Shown here piece by piece: positions 50,159-58,939 of a DNA stretch of 64,000 nt. The translations under genes and the position numbers were made by a program. Location: contig NZ_BMEV01000010.1 in the NCBI RefSeq assembly GCF_014637175.1, forward strand, positions 1 to 64,000, in the 5' to 3' direction. This DNA comes from Compostibacillus humi (GTDB lineage: Bacteria; Bacillota; Bacilli; Bacillales; Amphibacillaceae). Under the pieces are notes generated by a model, which worked only from the letters and a program-made list of their open reading frames with translations, was not told the DNA's origin and made no database searches. The first letter of the stretch is position 1. Every line of letters begins with the position of its first letter.

Positions 50159-51496
50159 TTAAGCTTCCAGCTCCTCAAATTCAATTTCTGGCGGTTCCTT
50201 CTTAAAGAAATTCGTAGAAACGACTAAATAGATAAATCCGATAACCGTCCAAATAAATCCGATGAGCAGGGATAACTTATCTAAACTAATCCATAGATAG
50301 ACGATGAATGCCAACCCGATAAACGGAAAAATCAGATTTGTTATCGTAAATCCAATTCCCTTCCCATTTCGATTCCGGAAATAAGTAATCATGACACAAA
50401 TATTTACAAAGGAGAATGCGGTAAAAGCTCCAACATTAATAAGGGATGTTGCTCCTTCTAAATCAAGTAAAAGTGCCGATAAAGCCAGAATACCGACTAA
50501 AATAATATTCGGAATTGGTGAGTTGTATTTAGGATGCAAATAGCCAAAGAATCGATTTGGCAGTACACGGTCTCTGCCCATCGCATAAAGCAGGCGGGAT
50601 GCACTAATTTGTGCAGCCAATCCCGAAGCAAATACAGAGAATAATGCTCCAGCCAGGAAAAAGGAAAGGAAAAGATTTCCCCCGATTATTACAGCAATTT
50701 CTGGTGAAGCTCCTTCAATATCTTGGAAAATCGAAACGTCCGGGAACAAGGACTGCATAAAATACGTAACGATAAAGAAGAAGATTCCGCCTATGGATGC
50801 GACAAGAATAATCGCCTTTGGAATCGTCTTTTTCGGATTGATCGTATCTTCGGAAAGGGTAGTTATAGCATCGAATCCGATAAAAGATAAGGCGAGTAAA
50901 GCAGCTGCAACAAAAACTCCATTGATATCACTGACTGCCGGAATCAAATCAGGAACGGTCATAAAACTTTCCGGCCCAATAATAATGGAGCGGATTGTAA
51001 GGGCAATAAAGATGACCCCTATTAATACTTGGAAAAGCACCATAAGCAAGTTTACAGATGCAGCCAGCTTGACGCCAAATATATTCAGTATCGTGATTAC
51101 AACAATTAAACCAACCACCCACGCCCATTCTGGAATATTAGGAAATCCAGAAGATAAGTAAATGCCGGCAAGGAGCGCGTTAATCATTGGCAATGCTAAA
51201 TAAGCGATAAAGGAAACCCAGCCAACCATAATGCCCACATATGGATTAATTAAATTTTTCGTATACGTATAGACTGAACCGGCATTCGGATAAATGCGCA
51301 CGAGTTTGCCATAACTTAGTGCAGTGAATAATATCGCAGTAAATACGACAATATATGCCGTCGGGACGAGTCCGGACGAGGCATCGGAGGCGATGCCAAA
51401 AGTATCAAAAACTGCAAAGGGCGACATATAGGCTAATCCTAGGGCAACAACGTGCCGCAATGAAAGCTTTCGTTCTATTTTATTCGTTTGGCTCAT
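50159..51496 (-). CDS. APC superfamily amino acid/polyamine permease
   Basis: A 445-aa permease with 12 helices. The first helix region LSLRHVVALGLAYMSPFAVFDTFGIASDASSGLVP has the helix-break glycine pattern of APC carriers. Later features include the conserved Glu in TLSEDTINPKKTIPKAI. It resembles the PuuP-like putrescine and amino-acid importers. It closes the minus-strand block behind the aldehyde dehydrogenase (115-nt gap) and would supply agmatine or putrescine. ATG at 51496, 6 nt after AAGGAGAG. The substrate is inferred from context. Confidence 0.83.
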   Translation of the reverse strand: MSQTNKIERKLSLRHVVALGLAYMSPFAVFDTFGIASDASSGLVPTAYIVVFTAILFTALSYGKLVRIYPNAGSVYTYTKNLINPYVGIMVGWVSFIAYLALPMINALLAGIYLSSGFPNIPEWAWVVGLIVVITILNIFGVKLAASVNLLMVLFQVLIGVIFIALTIRSIIIGPESFMTVPDLIPAVSDINGVFVAAALLALSFIGFDAITTLSEDTINPKKTIPKAIILVASIGGIFFFIVTYFMQSLFPDVSIFQDIEGASPEIAVIIGGNLFLSFFLAGALFSVFASGLAAQISASRLLYAMGRDRVLPNRFFGYLHPKYNSPIPNIILVGILALSALLLDLEGATSLINVGAFTAFSFVNICVMITYFRNRNGKGIGFTITNLIFPFIGLAFIVYLWISLDKLSLLIGFIWTVIGFIYLVVSTNFFKKEPPEIEFEELEA

Positions 51497-51611
51497 CAAA
51501 TCTCTCCTTTAATAAAATGTTGTTTGGATTGTATAGGTGAAGTAAATTGATGTGGTGTTGCAGCTTCAGTTTTATAATTTAAAAGATTCCAACTTTTTTG
51601 TGCGCATGTCT

Positions 51612-53093
51612 TTAGTTTAAGTTAACCCACACGCTTTTTACTTCTGTATAATTCTCTAGGGCGTAGGAACCCATTTCCCTTCCGAATCCTGACTGCTTAT
51701 AGCCCCCAAATGGAACTGCCGGGTCTGTTAAGTTGTAACAATTTACCCAAACCGTTCCAGCTTTTAGTTTGCGGGCAATATTGTGGGCATGTTTCACATT
51801 TTCTGTCCATACACCGGCAGCAAGTCCGTACTTGCTGTTATTTGCTCTTGTAATGACTTCATCAATCGATTTATATGGCATGGCAACAACGACAGGGCCA
51901 AATATTTCTTCTCTTGCTATCGTCATGTCATCATGGACATTAGTAAATACAGTCGGGGTAACAAAATATCCTTGCGGCAATGTTTTTCCGCCCGTTATGA
52001 GTGTTGCCCCTTCTTCAATCCCTTTTTCAATGTATGAGCAAACTCTGTTTTGCTGTTGTTTGGAAATTAGCGGTCCCATTTTCGTACTTTCGTCAAGCCC
52101 ATTGCCAAGCTTAGTATTTACTGCATAGTCAACTAATCTTTCTACTACTTTTTCGTACAGATGGTCCGGAATATATACCCTTGATCCTGCACAACAGACT
52201 TGGCCTTGGTTTGCCATAATGCCGGAAAATACTCCTGGAATGGCCTTGTCCAAATCAGCATCAGGAAGAATGATGTTCGGCGATTTGCCGCCTAATTCGA
52301 GCGTTACCCGCTTCATTGTATTTGCAGCTTCTTTCATGATGGATTGCCCTACGGCGGTAGAACCGGTAAAGGCAATTTTGTCAATGCCAGGATGTCTGAC
52401 GATTGCTTTTCCGGTTGTTTTTCCCGGACCGTTCACGATGTTAATGACCCCTTTTGGAAATCCTGCTTCCTGGATTAATTTTGCTAAATATAAGGCAGAG
52501 AGCGGAGTCTGTTCCGCCGGCTTCAGCACGATGGTACAGCCTGTAGCCAATGCCGGGGCTATTTTCCAAAGAGCCATTTGGATTGGGAAGTTCCATGGAA
52601 TAATTTGTCCGACAACTCCAACTGGTTCGTGAAGTGTATAGTTAAAATAGGAATTGGAAACAGGGACGGTCTGTCCGGTCATTTTGTTCGTCCAGCCGGC
52701 AAAATAGCGCAGCTGTCCTATGGCGTTGGGTAAGTCCCCGTATCTCATTTCGTGGATAGGTTTTCCGTTATCTAAAGTATCCAGCTGAGCCAGCACTTCA
52801 AAGTCTCTCTCCATTAAATCTGCCAGTTTATGCATTAAAGCAGAACGGTCAGCTGCCGATAAAGAAGGCCATTCTCCTTCTTCAAAAGCTTTTCTTGCTG
52901 CTTGGACCGCAGCGTCAACATCCCTTTCGCTAGCTTCATATACCGTTGCAAGTACTTCTCCTGTTGCCGGATTATAAGTTTCAAAGGTTTTCCCATCCAA
53001 TGATTTTTGAAATTCTCCGTCAATAAACAGTTCTTTAGGTCCTTTTAGAAAAGAAACTACTTTTTCATGCAAAGCATAAGGTAAAGTGTGCAT
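51612..53093 (-). CDS. NAD(P)-dependent aldehyde dehydrogenase
   Basis: A 493-aa class 1/2-type aldehyde dehydrogenase. The cofactor site IIPWNFPIQMALWKIAPALATGCTIVLKPAEQTP, GSTAVGQ, the general base Glu in LELGGKSP and the nucleophile Cys in NQGQVCCAGSRV are intact. In this operon its likely substrate is 4-aminobutyraldehyde, giving GABA. The gene follows the aminotransferase by 78 nt, which contains a GGAGGTGTAA/TTACACCTCC hairpin. AGGAGG precedes the ATG. Confidence 0.92.
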   Translation of the reverse strand: MHTLPYALHEKVVSFLKGPKELFIDGEFQKSLDGKTFETYNPATGEVLATVYEASERDVDAAVQAARKAFEEGEWPSLSAADRSALMHKLADLMERDFEVLAQLDTLDNGKPIHEMRYGDLPNAIGQLRYFAGWTNKMTGQTVPVSNSYFNYTLHEPVGVVGQIIPWNFPIQMALWKIAPALATGCTIVLKPAEQTPLSALYLAKLIQEAGFPKGVINIVNGPGKTTGKAIVRHPGIDKIAFTGSTAVGQSIMKEAANTMKRVTLELGGKSPNIILPDADLDKAIPGVFSGIMANQGQVCCAGSRVYIPDHLYEKVVERLVDYAVNTKLGNGLDESTKMGPLISKQQQNRVCSYIEKGIEEGATLITGGKTLPQGYFVTPTVFTNVHDDMTIAREEIFGPVVVAMPYKSIDEVITRANNSKYGLAAGVWTENVKHAHNIARKLKAGTVWVNCYNLTDPAVPFGGYKQSGFGREMGSYALENYTEVKSVWVNLN

Positions 53094-53117
53094 AATCAGC
53101 CTCCTATAAAATCTTTT

Positions 53118-53143
53118 GGGAGGTGTAACTTACACCTCCAATA
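53118..53143 (-). other. intercistronic hairpin between aminotransferase and aldehyde dehydrogenase
   Basis: Perfect inverted repeat GGAGGTGTAA/TTACACCTCC (10 bp) with a 1-nt centre lies between the two genes. The minus-strand sequence after it (CAAAAGATTTTATAGGAGG) has no T-run, so it may adjust mRNA stability or readthrough. Confidence 0.5.
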
Positions 53144-53171
53144 AGGGCAGTGATATAGGAATAGAGATTTT

Positions 53172-54551
53172 CTATATTTTGTTCGATAAAGCTTTTAAGG
53201 AATCGTCAATAATCGCAATGATTTTTTCTACTTCATCCTTCTCAATGATGAGCGGCGGAGCTACCGCAACGATATTCATTCCAGGCTCAAAATCAAATGG
53301 ACGGATTAGCAGATTTCTTTGGAAACATTCATCAACTAAAGTGACCGCTGCCTTCACCGACTCTTCAAAAGGAATATTTTCTTCGGGCGAACGCATGAGG
53401 TCGAATCCTCCGAGCAGACCGACATTTCTTCCTTTCGTAAAGAATGAGTATTTTCCTTCCAAATATTCAAAACCTTGGCGCAACACTTCGCCCATCTCAA
53501 CAGCATGTTGAACTAGGTTATCCCGTTCTAATATTTCGATGTTTTTCAGTCCGACAGCACAGGCTGTTGGATGTCCGCTGTACGTAAACCCATGCGGGAG
53601 CATGCCGTCATATTGGGCAATTGTATTGCCGATTTCGTCGGTCATTGCCACTCCTCCAAGCTGGGAGTAGCCGCTCGTAATTCCTTTAGCAAAGGTGATT
53701 AAGTCAGGTACAATGTTCCAATTGTCGGCGCCGAACATTTTGCCAGTTCGGCCAAAACCGCAAATCACTTCATCGAGAATGAGATGAATGTTGTTTTCAG
53801 AACAAAGTTTCCGTACCGCTTCCAAATATCCTTCCGGCGGAATATGGACACCTCCAGCCCCTTGAATAGGTTCCATGATGACTGCGGCGATATTTTCTGC
53901 TCCTTCTTTTTCAATAATGCTATGGATGGAGCCTTCATACTCTGGGTGATTTTTGTCTCCTTGTTCGCACTCGGTGAGATGGGGCTTCGCATTGACAATA
54001 TTCGGATCAAGGGAACCGGAAAAATTGCGGTACACTTCAATTCCAGTTGCCCGCTGTGCTGCGACCGTCACACCGTGATAGCCTCTGCGCAGGGAAATGA
54101 TTTTCTTTTTATTTTTGTATCCTTTTAATTCCCAGTAGAAACGGGATAATTTGAAGGCGGTATCGTTCGATTCGGATCCCCCGGAGGTAAAGAACACTGT
54201 GTTTAAGTCTCCTGGTGTTAATGATGCGACTTTTTTTGCCAGGCGGGCGGTCGATTCATTGGCATAGCCGTAAAAAGCGGAAGCATATGCAATGCTGGAC
54301 ATTTGTTCATAGGCAGCTTCTGCCAGCTCTTTGTTTCCATGTCCAAGATTCACGTTCCAGAGCATGGAAACACCGTCAATATATTCCTCGCCTTTTAAAT
54401 CATAGAGGTAGATTCCTTTTCCTTCTTTAAAGACTAGCTTTGGCCCGTTGTCCCGATGGAACTTCGGATTAGTGGATGGATGAATATGGTGCAGCCGATC
54501 AATTTCAGAAAGTTCTTTTAATAGCGTCTCATTTGTTGTATTTTTCGTCAT
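53172..54551 (-). CDS. class III pyridoxal-phosphate aminotransferase (putrescine-type)
   Basis: A 459-aa omega-aminotransferase. The motifs EYIDGVSMLWNVNLGHGN, FFTSGGSESNDTAFKLSRFYW, YHGVTVAAQRATG, LILDEVICGFGRTGKMFG and the PLP Lys in DLITFAKGITSGYSQLGG are in order and complete. Related enzymes (SpuC-like) transfer the amino group of putrescine or beta-alanine to pyruvate. Here it lies between an M20 carbamoylase and an aldehyde dehydrogenase, so putrescine to 4-aminobutyraldehyde is the likely step. The start ATG has AGGAGCG upstream. Confidence 0.9.
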   Translation of the reverse strand: MTKNTTNETLLKELSEIDRLHHIHPSTNPKFHRDNGPKLVFKEGKGIYLYDLKGEEYIDGVSMLWNVNLGHGNKELAEAAYEQMSSIAYASAFYGYANESTARLAKKVASLTPGDLNTVFFTSGGSESNDTAFKLSRFYWELKGYKNKKKIISLRRGYHGVTVAAQRATGIEVYRNFSGSLDPNIVNAKPHLTECEQGDKNHPEYEGSIHSIIEKEGAENIAAVIMEPIQGAGGVHIPPEGYLEAVRKLCSENNIHLILDEVICGFGRTGKMFGADNWNIVPDLITFAKGITSGYSQLGGVAMTDEIGNTIAQYDGMLPHGFTYSGHPTACAVGLKNIEILERDNLVQHAVEMGEVLRQGFEYLEGKYSFFTKGRNVGLLGGFDLMRSPEENIPFEESVKAAVTLVDECFQRNLLIRPFDFEPGMNIVAVAPPLIIEKDEVEKIIAIIDDSLKALSNKI

Positions 54552-54558
54552 AAATCAT

Positions 54559-55812
54559 TCACGCTCCTATTTGTTTTTTGCTTAAAGCTTTAGCTAAATC
54601 TAACACTACTTGAAGCAGAACATTTGCTCCCTTTTCGATATCGCTATCTAAGCTAAGTTCTTCTTCATTATGGCTAATGCCATTAATGCTCGGGATAAAA
54701 ATCATCCCAGTTTCTGCAATGGATGCCATGTATTTTGCATCATGTCCCGGCCCGCTAAATAATTCCATAGAAGAGTAGTTCAGTTTGTCGGCAGCGTTTT
54801 TTATCGACTGTATGACTGCAGGTGAAAACTCTACCGTATCCGAATGCCAATCCGTTGTCATATCCATTTCTACATCATGAAGTAAAGCAATCGTGCTTAG
54901 CTGTTCTTTCATCCGTTCCAGGGCATACATTCGCAATTCATTATCTTCGTGACGAATATCAACGGAAAACTCCACTTCACCTGGAATTACATTTGTTACA
55001 TTCGGTTTCACATATACTTTTCCGACGGTAGTTTTTAATCCGTCAATTTCCTTTGTCAGCTCGTTGATTTTTATGATCATTTTTGCGGCAGGCACAAGGG
55101 CATCTTTCCGGTGTTCCATTGGTGTAGGTCCGGCGTGATTGGTTTGTCCGATTACTTTTACCGTAACCCAGTTATTTCCTTGGATCCCTTTTACAATGCC
55201 GATAGTTTTGTTTTCTTTTTCCAAAATTGGGCCTTGTTCGATATGAAGTTCAATAAAATGTTTTACGTGCCGAATGCGATTTTTTTCTTCCCCTAAAAAG
55301 CCGATATTTTCCAGCGCCTCTTTAAAAGTGATACCGTTTTCATCTTTTCGGCTGTAAATGTAATCCTTCGTAAATTCATTCGCAAGACCGCCGGAAGCGA
55401 GCATAGGCGGTGTAAATCTAGCCCCTTCTTCATTTGTAAAATTAATGATTTCGATTGGGAGTTCGGTTTCGATCTGATTGTCATTTAACACCCTTACTAC
55501 TTCTAATGCTGCAAGAACACCTAATACTCCATCGTATTTTCCGCCGCAGGGCTGTGTATCCAGGTGGGAGCCGAGTGCAATGGCTGGCCCGTCAGCATTT
55601 CGGCCTTCCCTGCGCCCGTAAATATTCCCGAAATCATCAATTCTTACTTCTAAGTTCGCTTCCTTTAACCATGTTATGAATTGTTCCCGCATTTTGCGGT
55701 CTTCTTCAGTAAGCGCGAGCCGGTGCAGTCCGCCATTTGCTGTGGCTCCGATGGCTGCACTGACGGCAATCGTTTCAAGCAGACGTTTCCGACTGATTTT
55801 TAATTGGTCCAT
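54559..55812 (-). CDS. M20-type N-carbamoyl amidohydrolase (hydantoinase/carbamoylase family)
   Basis: A 417-aa zinc enzyme of the allantoate amidohydrolase/N-carbamoyl-amino-acid hydrolase family. Metal ligands are visible in GSHLDTQPCGGKYDGVLGVLAALEVV and NFTNEEGARF. HIEQGP, GQTNHAGPTPMEHRKDA and FSGPGHDAKYMA complete the signature. Such enzymes remove a carbamoyl group from an N-carbamoyl amine, releasing CO2 and ammonia. In this operon it could convert N-carbamoylputrescine to putrescine in place of nitrilase-type AguB; this is inference. A sigma-54 promoter lies 14-45 nt upstream. Confidence 0.85.
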   Translation of the reverse strand: MDQLKISRKRLLETIAVSAAIGATANGGLHRLALTEEDRKMREQFITWLKEANLEVRIDDFGNIYGRREGRNADGPAIALGSHLDTQPCGGKYDGVLGVLAALEVVRVLNDNQIETELPIEIINFTNEEGARFTPPMLASGGLANEFTKDYIYSRKDENGITFKEALENIGFLGEEKNRIRHVKHFIELHIEQGPILEKENKTIGIVKGIQGNNWVTVKVIGQTNHAGPTPMEHRKDALVPAAKMIIKINELTKEIDGLKTTVGKVYVKPNVTNVIPGEVEFSVDIRHEDNELRMYALERMKEQLSTIALLHDVEMDMTTDWHSDTVEFSPAVIQSIKNAADKLNYSSMELFSGPGHDAKYMASIAETGMIFIPSINGISHNEEELSLDSDIEKGANVLLQVVLDLAKALSKKQIGA

Positions 55813-55836
55813 ATGTTTCCCCCTTCAAAAGTTAAT

Positions 55837-55856
55837 AAGCAAAAATCATGCCAAAA
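55837..55856 (-). promoter_or_regulatory. sigma-54 promoter of the carbamoylase-aminotransferase-ALDH operon
   Basis: Minus strand TTTTGGCATGATTTTTGCTT: GG (55852-55851) and GC (55840-55839) are 10 nt apart. It matches the aguA promoter and is 27 nt before the start codon. Confidence 0.9.
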
Positions 55857-55923
55857 TTACTAGTAGGAATTTGGAGATGAATAATGATAATATTTAAAAT
55901 ATAAAATAGATTACGAATCATTA

Positions 55924-55954
55924 TTGATTCAAATTTGAGTCGATTTCGAATCAA
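55924..55954. promoter_or_regulatory. upstream activator-site candidate of the sigma-54 operon
   Basis: TTGATTC (55924-55930) and GAATCAA (55948-55954) bracket a larger dyad; GATTCAAATTTGAGTC is a 16-bp palindrome with one mismatch. The 19-bp motif at 55936-55954 matches 16 of 19 positions with the palindrome at 47454-47472. It lies about 100 bp upstream of the -12 element, typical of an enhancer site. Confidence 0.65.
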
Positions 55955-56018
55955 TCGTCAGTTGCAAAGCAATTTCTTGCTCGTTTACGATGAGAGAAAG
56001 CGGGATGGAGGAAAAAGC

Positions 56019-56495
56019 ATGAATTTAAAAATTAAAAATATGAACGAGAAGTATGCCATCGAAGTTTTGTGCTGGAAATACGAAAAACCGTATGACTTTT
56101 ACAATACGGTTTTGACGAGCAGTGCGATTTTGGAATTAGTTACATACGATTATTATGTCGTTTTTCACAGCGATGAAATAATCGGTTATTTTTGTTTAGG
56201 TATACCTGCTCAGGTTCCTGAAGGAGAGAGTTTGGGAGTTTATAAAGAGGACTGTATCGATGTCGGAATTGGAATGAAGCCGGAGTGGACGGGAAAGGGG
56301 TATGGCTCTAAATTTTTCTCCCTTATTTTAAGCTTTGTAAAGGAAAAGCATGAAGAAAAGCCCATTCGTTTAACGGTGGCAACGTTTAATAAGCGAGCGA
56401 TTCATTTGTATGAAAAGTTTGGTTTTACGGAAAAAGAAAGATTTATCCGCAAAGATGTGGAATATATGACGATGATCAAAAAAGCTGAGCAATAG
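56019..56495 (+). CDS. GNAT family N-acetyltransferase
   Basis: A 158-aa acetyltransferase. The acetyl-CoA loop is VGIGMKPEWTGKGYGSKFF (about 87-106), followed by LTVATFNKRAIHLYEKFGFTEKERF. It starts MNLKIKNMNEKYAIEVLCW. The ATG at 56019 lies 7 nt after GGAGGAAA; an ORF extension upstream has no ribosome binding site and overlaps the sigma-54 operon's control region. Substrate unknown. A terminator shared with tRNA-Ser follows. Confidence 0.85.
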   Translation: MNLKIKNMNEKYAIEVLCWKYEKPYDFYNTVLTSSAILELVTYDYYVVFHSDEIIGYFCLGIPAQVPEGESLGVYKEDCIDVGIGMKPEWTGKGYGSKFFSLILSFVKEKHEEKPIRLTVATFNKRAIHLYEKFGFTEKERFIRKDVEYMTMIKKAEQ

Positions 56496-56518
56496 GGACT
56501 TGAAACAGGGAAAATGAA

Positions 56519-56546
56519 AAAGAGCGGCATGATGCCGCTCTTTCTA
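56519..56546. terminator. bidirectional terminator (GNAT gene and tRNA-Ser)
   Basis: Perfect 10-bp stem AGAGCGGCAT/ATGCCGCTCT around one G; A-rich left flank and T-rich right flank. Confidence 0.85.
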
Positions 56547-56565
56547 TAAGCTTATGAAATAAAAA

Positions 56566-56656
56566 CGGAGAAGGTGGGATTTGAACCCACGCGGCGCGAA
56601 ACACGCCCTAATGCATTTCGAGTGCATCCCCTTCAGCCGGACTTGGGTACTTCTCC
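56566..56656 (-). tRNA. tRNA-Ser(CGA)
   Basis: 91 nt with a long variable arm. The acceptor stem is GGAGAAG/CTTCTCC with discriminator G. The anticodon stem ATGCA/TGCAT encloses CTCGAAA, so the anticodon is CGA (reads UCG). The T-arm has GTTCAAATC. The 3' CCA is not encoded; a T-run follows. Confidence 0.95.
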
Positions 56657-56670
56657 AGAAAACAATAAAT

Positions 56671-56699
56671 ATTATAATCCAAAAAACTGGTTTTGTCCA
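56671..56699 (-). promoter_or_regulatory. sigma-A promoter of tRNA-Ser
   Basis: TGGACA (56699-56694), 17 bp, TATAAT (56676-56671) on the minus strand, about 15 bp before the mature 5' end. Confidence 0.8.
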
Positions 56700-56772
56700 G
56701 TACCTATTCGACAAAATTCGGGAAGTACCCCACACCAGCAAATTTCGCCAAGCTTCTGGAGCCGGCCCTTTT

Positions 56773-57825
56773 CTAGCGGGTATTTTTGTCCATATGGGCG
56801 AAGCCTAAATTCGTGTCAACTTCTCCGTATAATTTTTCTTGCGTTATATCTTCTCCTCTGAGCCAGCGGCGGAAATGAAATTCATACGGCTCCTGATCCC
56901 CGCCAAGGGCAAACCATGCTTTCCCTTCCTTCGGCAAATAACCAGACGTATGGATTGTTCCGGCCCAGCTTTTATATTGTTTCGCAAAAATGCCTTTATC
57001 TGTATCATTGAAAAACCGAAATGCTTCCAAGGCATCAGGTTTTGAACCGCTGTATTGCTGGATTGCGGTAAATCGTTCCATGGAGTCTTGCAAATAATGG
57101 CGATTTTCATGGGTCATTATTTCAAAATGATTCGTGCAAACAGCTGCTTTCCGAACCGTAACGTCCCTAGGGCTTGCTTCGATTACGCAAGTTTTTCCCG
57201 AAATATCCATCACAATATAGCTAAATGCCTGACGGTGGGGAATTTCCTGAAGCAAGTGCACGGCTTCATCGACCGTAGCACAAGTTTCTAATATAATCCG
57301 GCCGATCATGTGGCAGACAAATCCGTCCCCTAAATTTTTGCGGTGGACAAAATTATATCCCATCACTAGTCCTTTTTCATTCATTCCGTCCATCCGCCCG
57401 ACGATCCGCGAAGACGGGCCAATAATAGCATACCCTTTATCTTTCGGCTGAAAAAAGGTATATCTGCCGTCATATGTCTTCGGATGAAAATCATAGTTGC
57501 GAATAAAATAACCTTCTCCTGCAAAAATGGAGCAGCCGCTTTTTACCGGTTCGACCCGATATCCTCCGTAGTCCCGCAGAATGGTTTCCATCGGCTGCTT
57601 TAGCGCATCCATTAAGCCGTTCAATTCCTCCCAGATGGATGGGGCATATTTTTTAAACTGAACTTTTGCTTCTTTTACATCAATTTCAAAACGCGGCCGT
57701 TTCCATTTCCACTGTTTATTTCTGTTTTCAATCGTCAAGGAATCCTTTAGTCTTAAACCTTGTTCATAGCCAAAATCGTAATGGTTTCCGCGAAATTGAA
57801 TTATATCGCTGTAAATTTGTTTCAT
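56773..57825 (-). CDS. C45-type acyl-CoA:6-APA acyltransferase-like Ntn hydrolase
   Basis: A 350-aa protein of the peptidase C45/AAT family, N-terminal-nucleophile enzymes that cleave or transfer acyl groups from amides. The segment VEPVKSGCSIFAGEGYFIRNYDFHP (about 93-117) carries the nucleophile Cys, typical of choloylglycine-hydrolase-like folds. VGRMDGMNEKGLVMGYNFVHR and CTNHFEIM are the later landmarks. Autocatalytic cleavage before Cys would be expected in true AAT enzymes, but many Bacillus relatives act without it. The natural substrate is unknown. It is monocistronic. Confidence 0.75.
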   Translation of the reverse strand: MKQIYSDIIQFRGNHYDFGYEQGLRLKDSLTIENRNKQWKWKRPRFEIDVKEAKVQFKKYAPSIWEELNGLMDALKQPMETILRDYGGYRVEPVKSGCSIFAGEGYFIRNYDFHPKTYDGRYTFFQPKDKGYAIIGPSSRIVGRMDGMNEKGLVMGYNFVHRKNLGDGFVCHMIGRIILETCATVDEAVHLLQEIPHRQAFSYIVMDISGKTCVIEASPRDVTVRKAAVCTNHFEIMTHENRHYLQDSMERFTAIQQYSGSKPDALEAFRFFNDTDKGIFAKQYKSWAGTIHTSGYLPKEGKAWFALGGDQEPYEFHFRRWLRGEDITQEKLYGEVDTNLGFAHMDKNTR

Positions 57826-57964
57826 TCTCTCATCCTTTGCTCTGTCATCTATTATTAGTTTAGTATATCTCGGCCCGAAAGATAAATTTCTTGTTTTCCT
57901 TTACTTGTATATGAGTCAATTGTCATGTACGATTTTTTTAAATAGACATTCAAGGGGGATTTTT

Positions 57965-58549
57965 GTGAAAAAAGTAATTTGGCTGTTCACAATCAGCTTG
58001 CTTTTAGTCGCTTGCAGCGAGGGGAATAGTGACGAGGAAAATAACGGGATCAATGTGGAAAAAGGCAAGAATCAAGTAGAAATAACGCTGCCTGCTGATA
58101 TCATCGAAGCGGAAGAGAAAGATATGGATGAAATAATTGCTGATGCAGAAGAAAACGGAATCGATGAAGTTGTAAAAAATCAGGACGGGTCATTGACTTA
58201 TAAAATGCCAAAAGAGAAGCATGAAGAAATGATGGAGCAGCTGGAGGAGCAAATCAAAAATATCATGGAGACAATACGCGGAGAAAAATATCCATCAATT
58301 CAAAAAGCAGAAACGGATGAATCTTTTACGGAGTTTACGGTGAAAGTAGATAAAGGCAGCTTTGAAAACAGTTTGGACGGCCTTTCTGTTGTCCAGCTCG
58401 GCATGGGCGGAGTCTATTATCAATTATTTAACGGAACAAAGCTGGAGGAAATCGAAGTAAAAGTATTTATCGAAAATAATGAAACAAATGAAGTAATCGA
58501 TATATTCGTTTTCCCAAAAGTTTTAATGGAAACAGAAAACAGGAAATAA
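57965..58549 (+). CDS. uncharacterised lipoprotein
   Basis: A 194-aa lipoprotein. The signal peptide KKVIWLFTISLLLVAC is followed by the anchoring Cys (about 17) and an acidic linker (SEGNSDEENNGINVEKG). The mature part is very acidic and Glu-rich with repeated I-E-A/D-E-I elements, then a mixed alpha/beta end. No known domain was recognised. The GTG at 57965 follows AAGGGGG; an earlier in-frame ATG at 57905 has no ribosome binding site. It stands alone. Confidence 0.72.
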   Translation: MKKVIWLFTISLLLVACSEGNSDEENNGINVEKGKNQVEITLPADIIEAEEKDMDEIIADAEENGIDEVVKNQDGSLTYKMPKEKHEEMMEQLEEQIKNIMETIRGEKYPSIQKAETDESFTEFTVKVDKGSFENSLDGLSVVQLGMGGVYYQLFNGTKLEEIEVKVFIENNETNEVIDIFVFPKVLMETENRK

Positions 58550-58612
58550 AAAATTTGCTCAATTACATAACGATCTCCAGTTTTGCGGCAAAAAGGCTGT
58601 ACCAATAAAAAA

Positions 58613-58656
58613 GAAGCTCTAAATCCTTTGAAATCAAGGGTTTAGAGCTTCTCTGT
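58613..58656 (-). terminator. terminator of tRNA-Thr
   Basis: Minus strand: GAAGCTCTAAA/TTTAGAGCTTC with inner CC/GG pairing, followed by TTTTTTAT. Confidence 0.85.
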
Positions 58657-58661
58657 TTTAG

Positions 58662-58734
58662 TGCTGGTAAGAGGACTCGAACCTCCGACCCCTTCATTAC
58701 GAGTGAAGTGCACTACCAACTGTGCTATACCAGC
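58662..58734 (-). tRNA. tRNA-Thr(CGT)
   Basis: 73 nt. Acceptor GCTGGTA/TACCAGC, discriminator A. The D-arm has AGTTGGTAGTGCA. The anticodon stem CTTCA/TGAAG encloses CTCGTAA, so the anticodon is CGT (reads ACG). The T-arm is GGAGG-TTCGAGT-CCTCT. CCA is not encoded (CTA follows). Confidence 0.95.
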
Positions 58735-58939
58735 ATAATGTTTACATAAAAAATAATAAACCATTTTTTCGATTTATTCAAGGGGTATAATCGATATAAA
58801 AATTTTTCGGAAATACAGAAATAATAGGGAAAATAGATTGAAAATAAAAGAAAAATCATAAAAGCAACCGGCAGTTAATATACTTTAAAAAACATACAAG
58901 AAAGATTGCTAGAACAGAAGAATATGAGGAGGTTTTATT

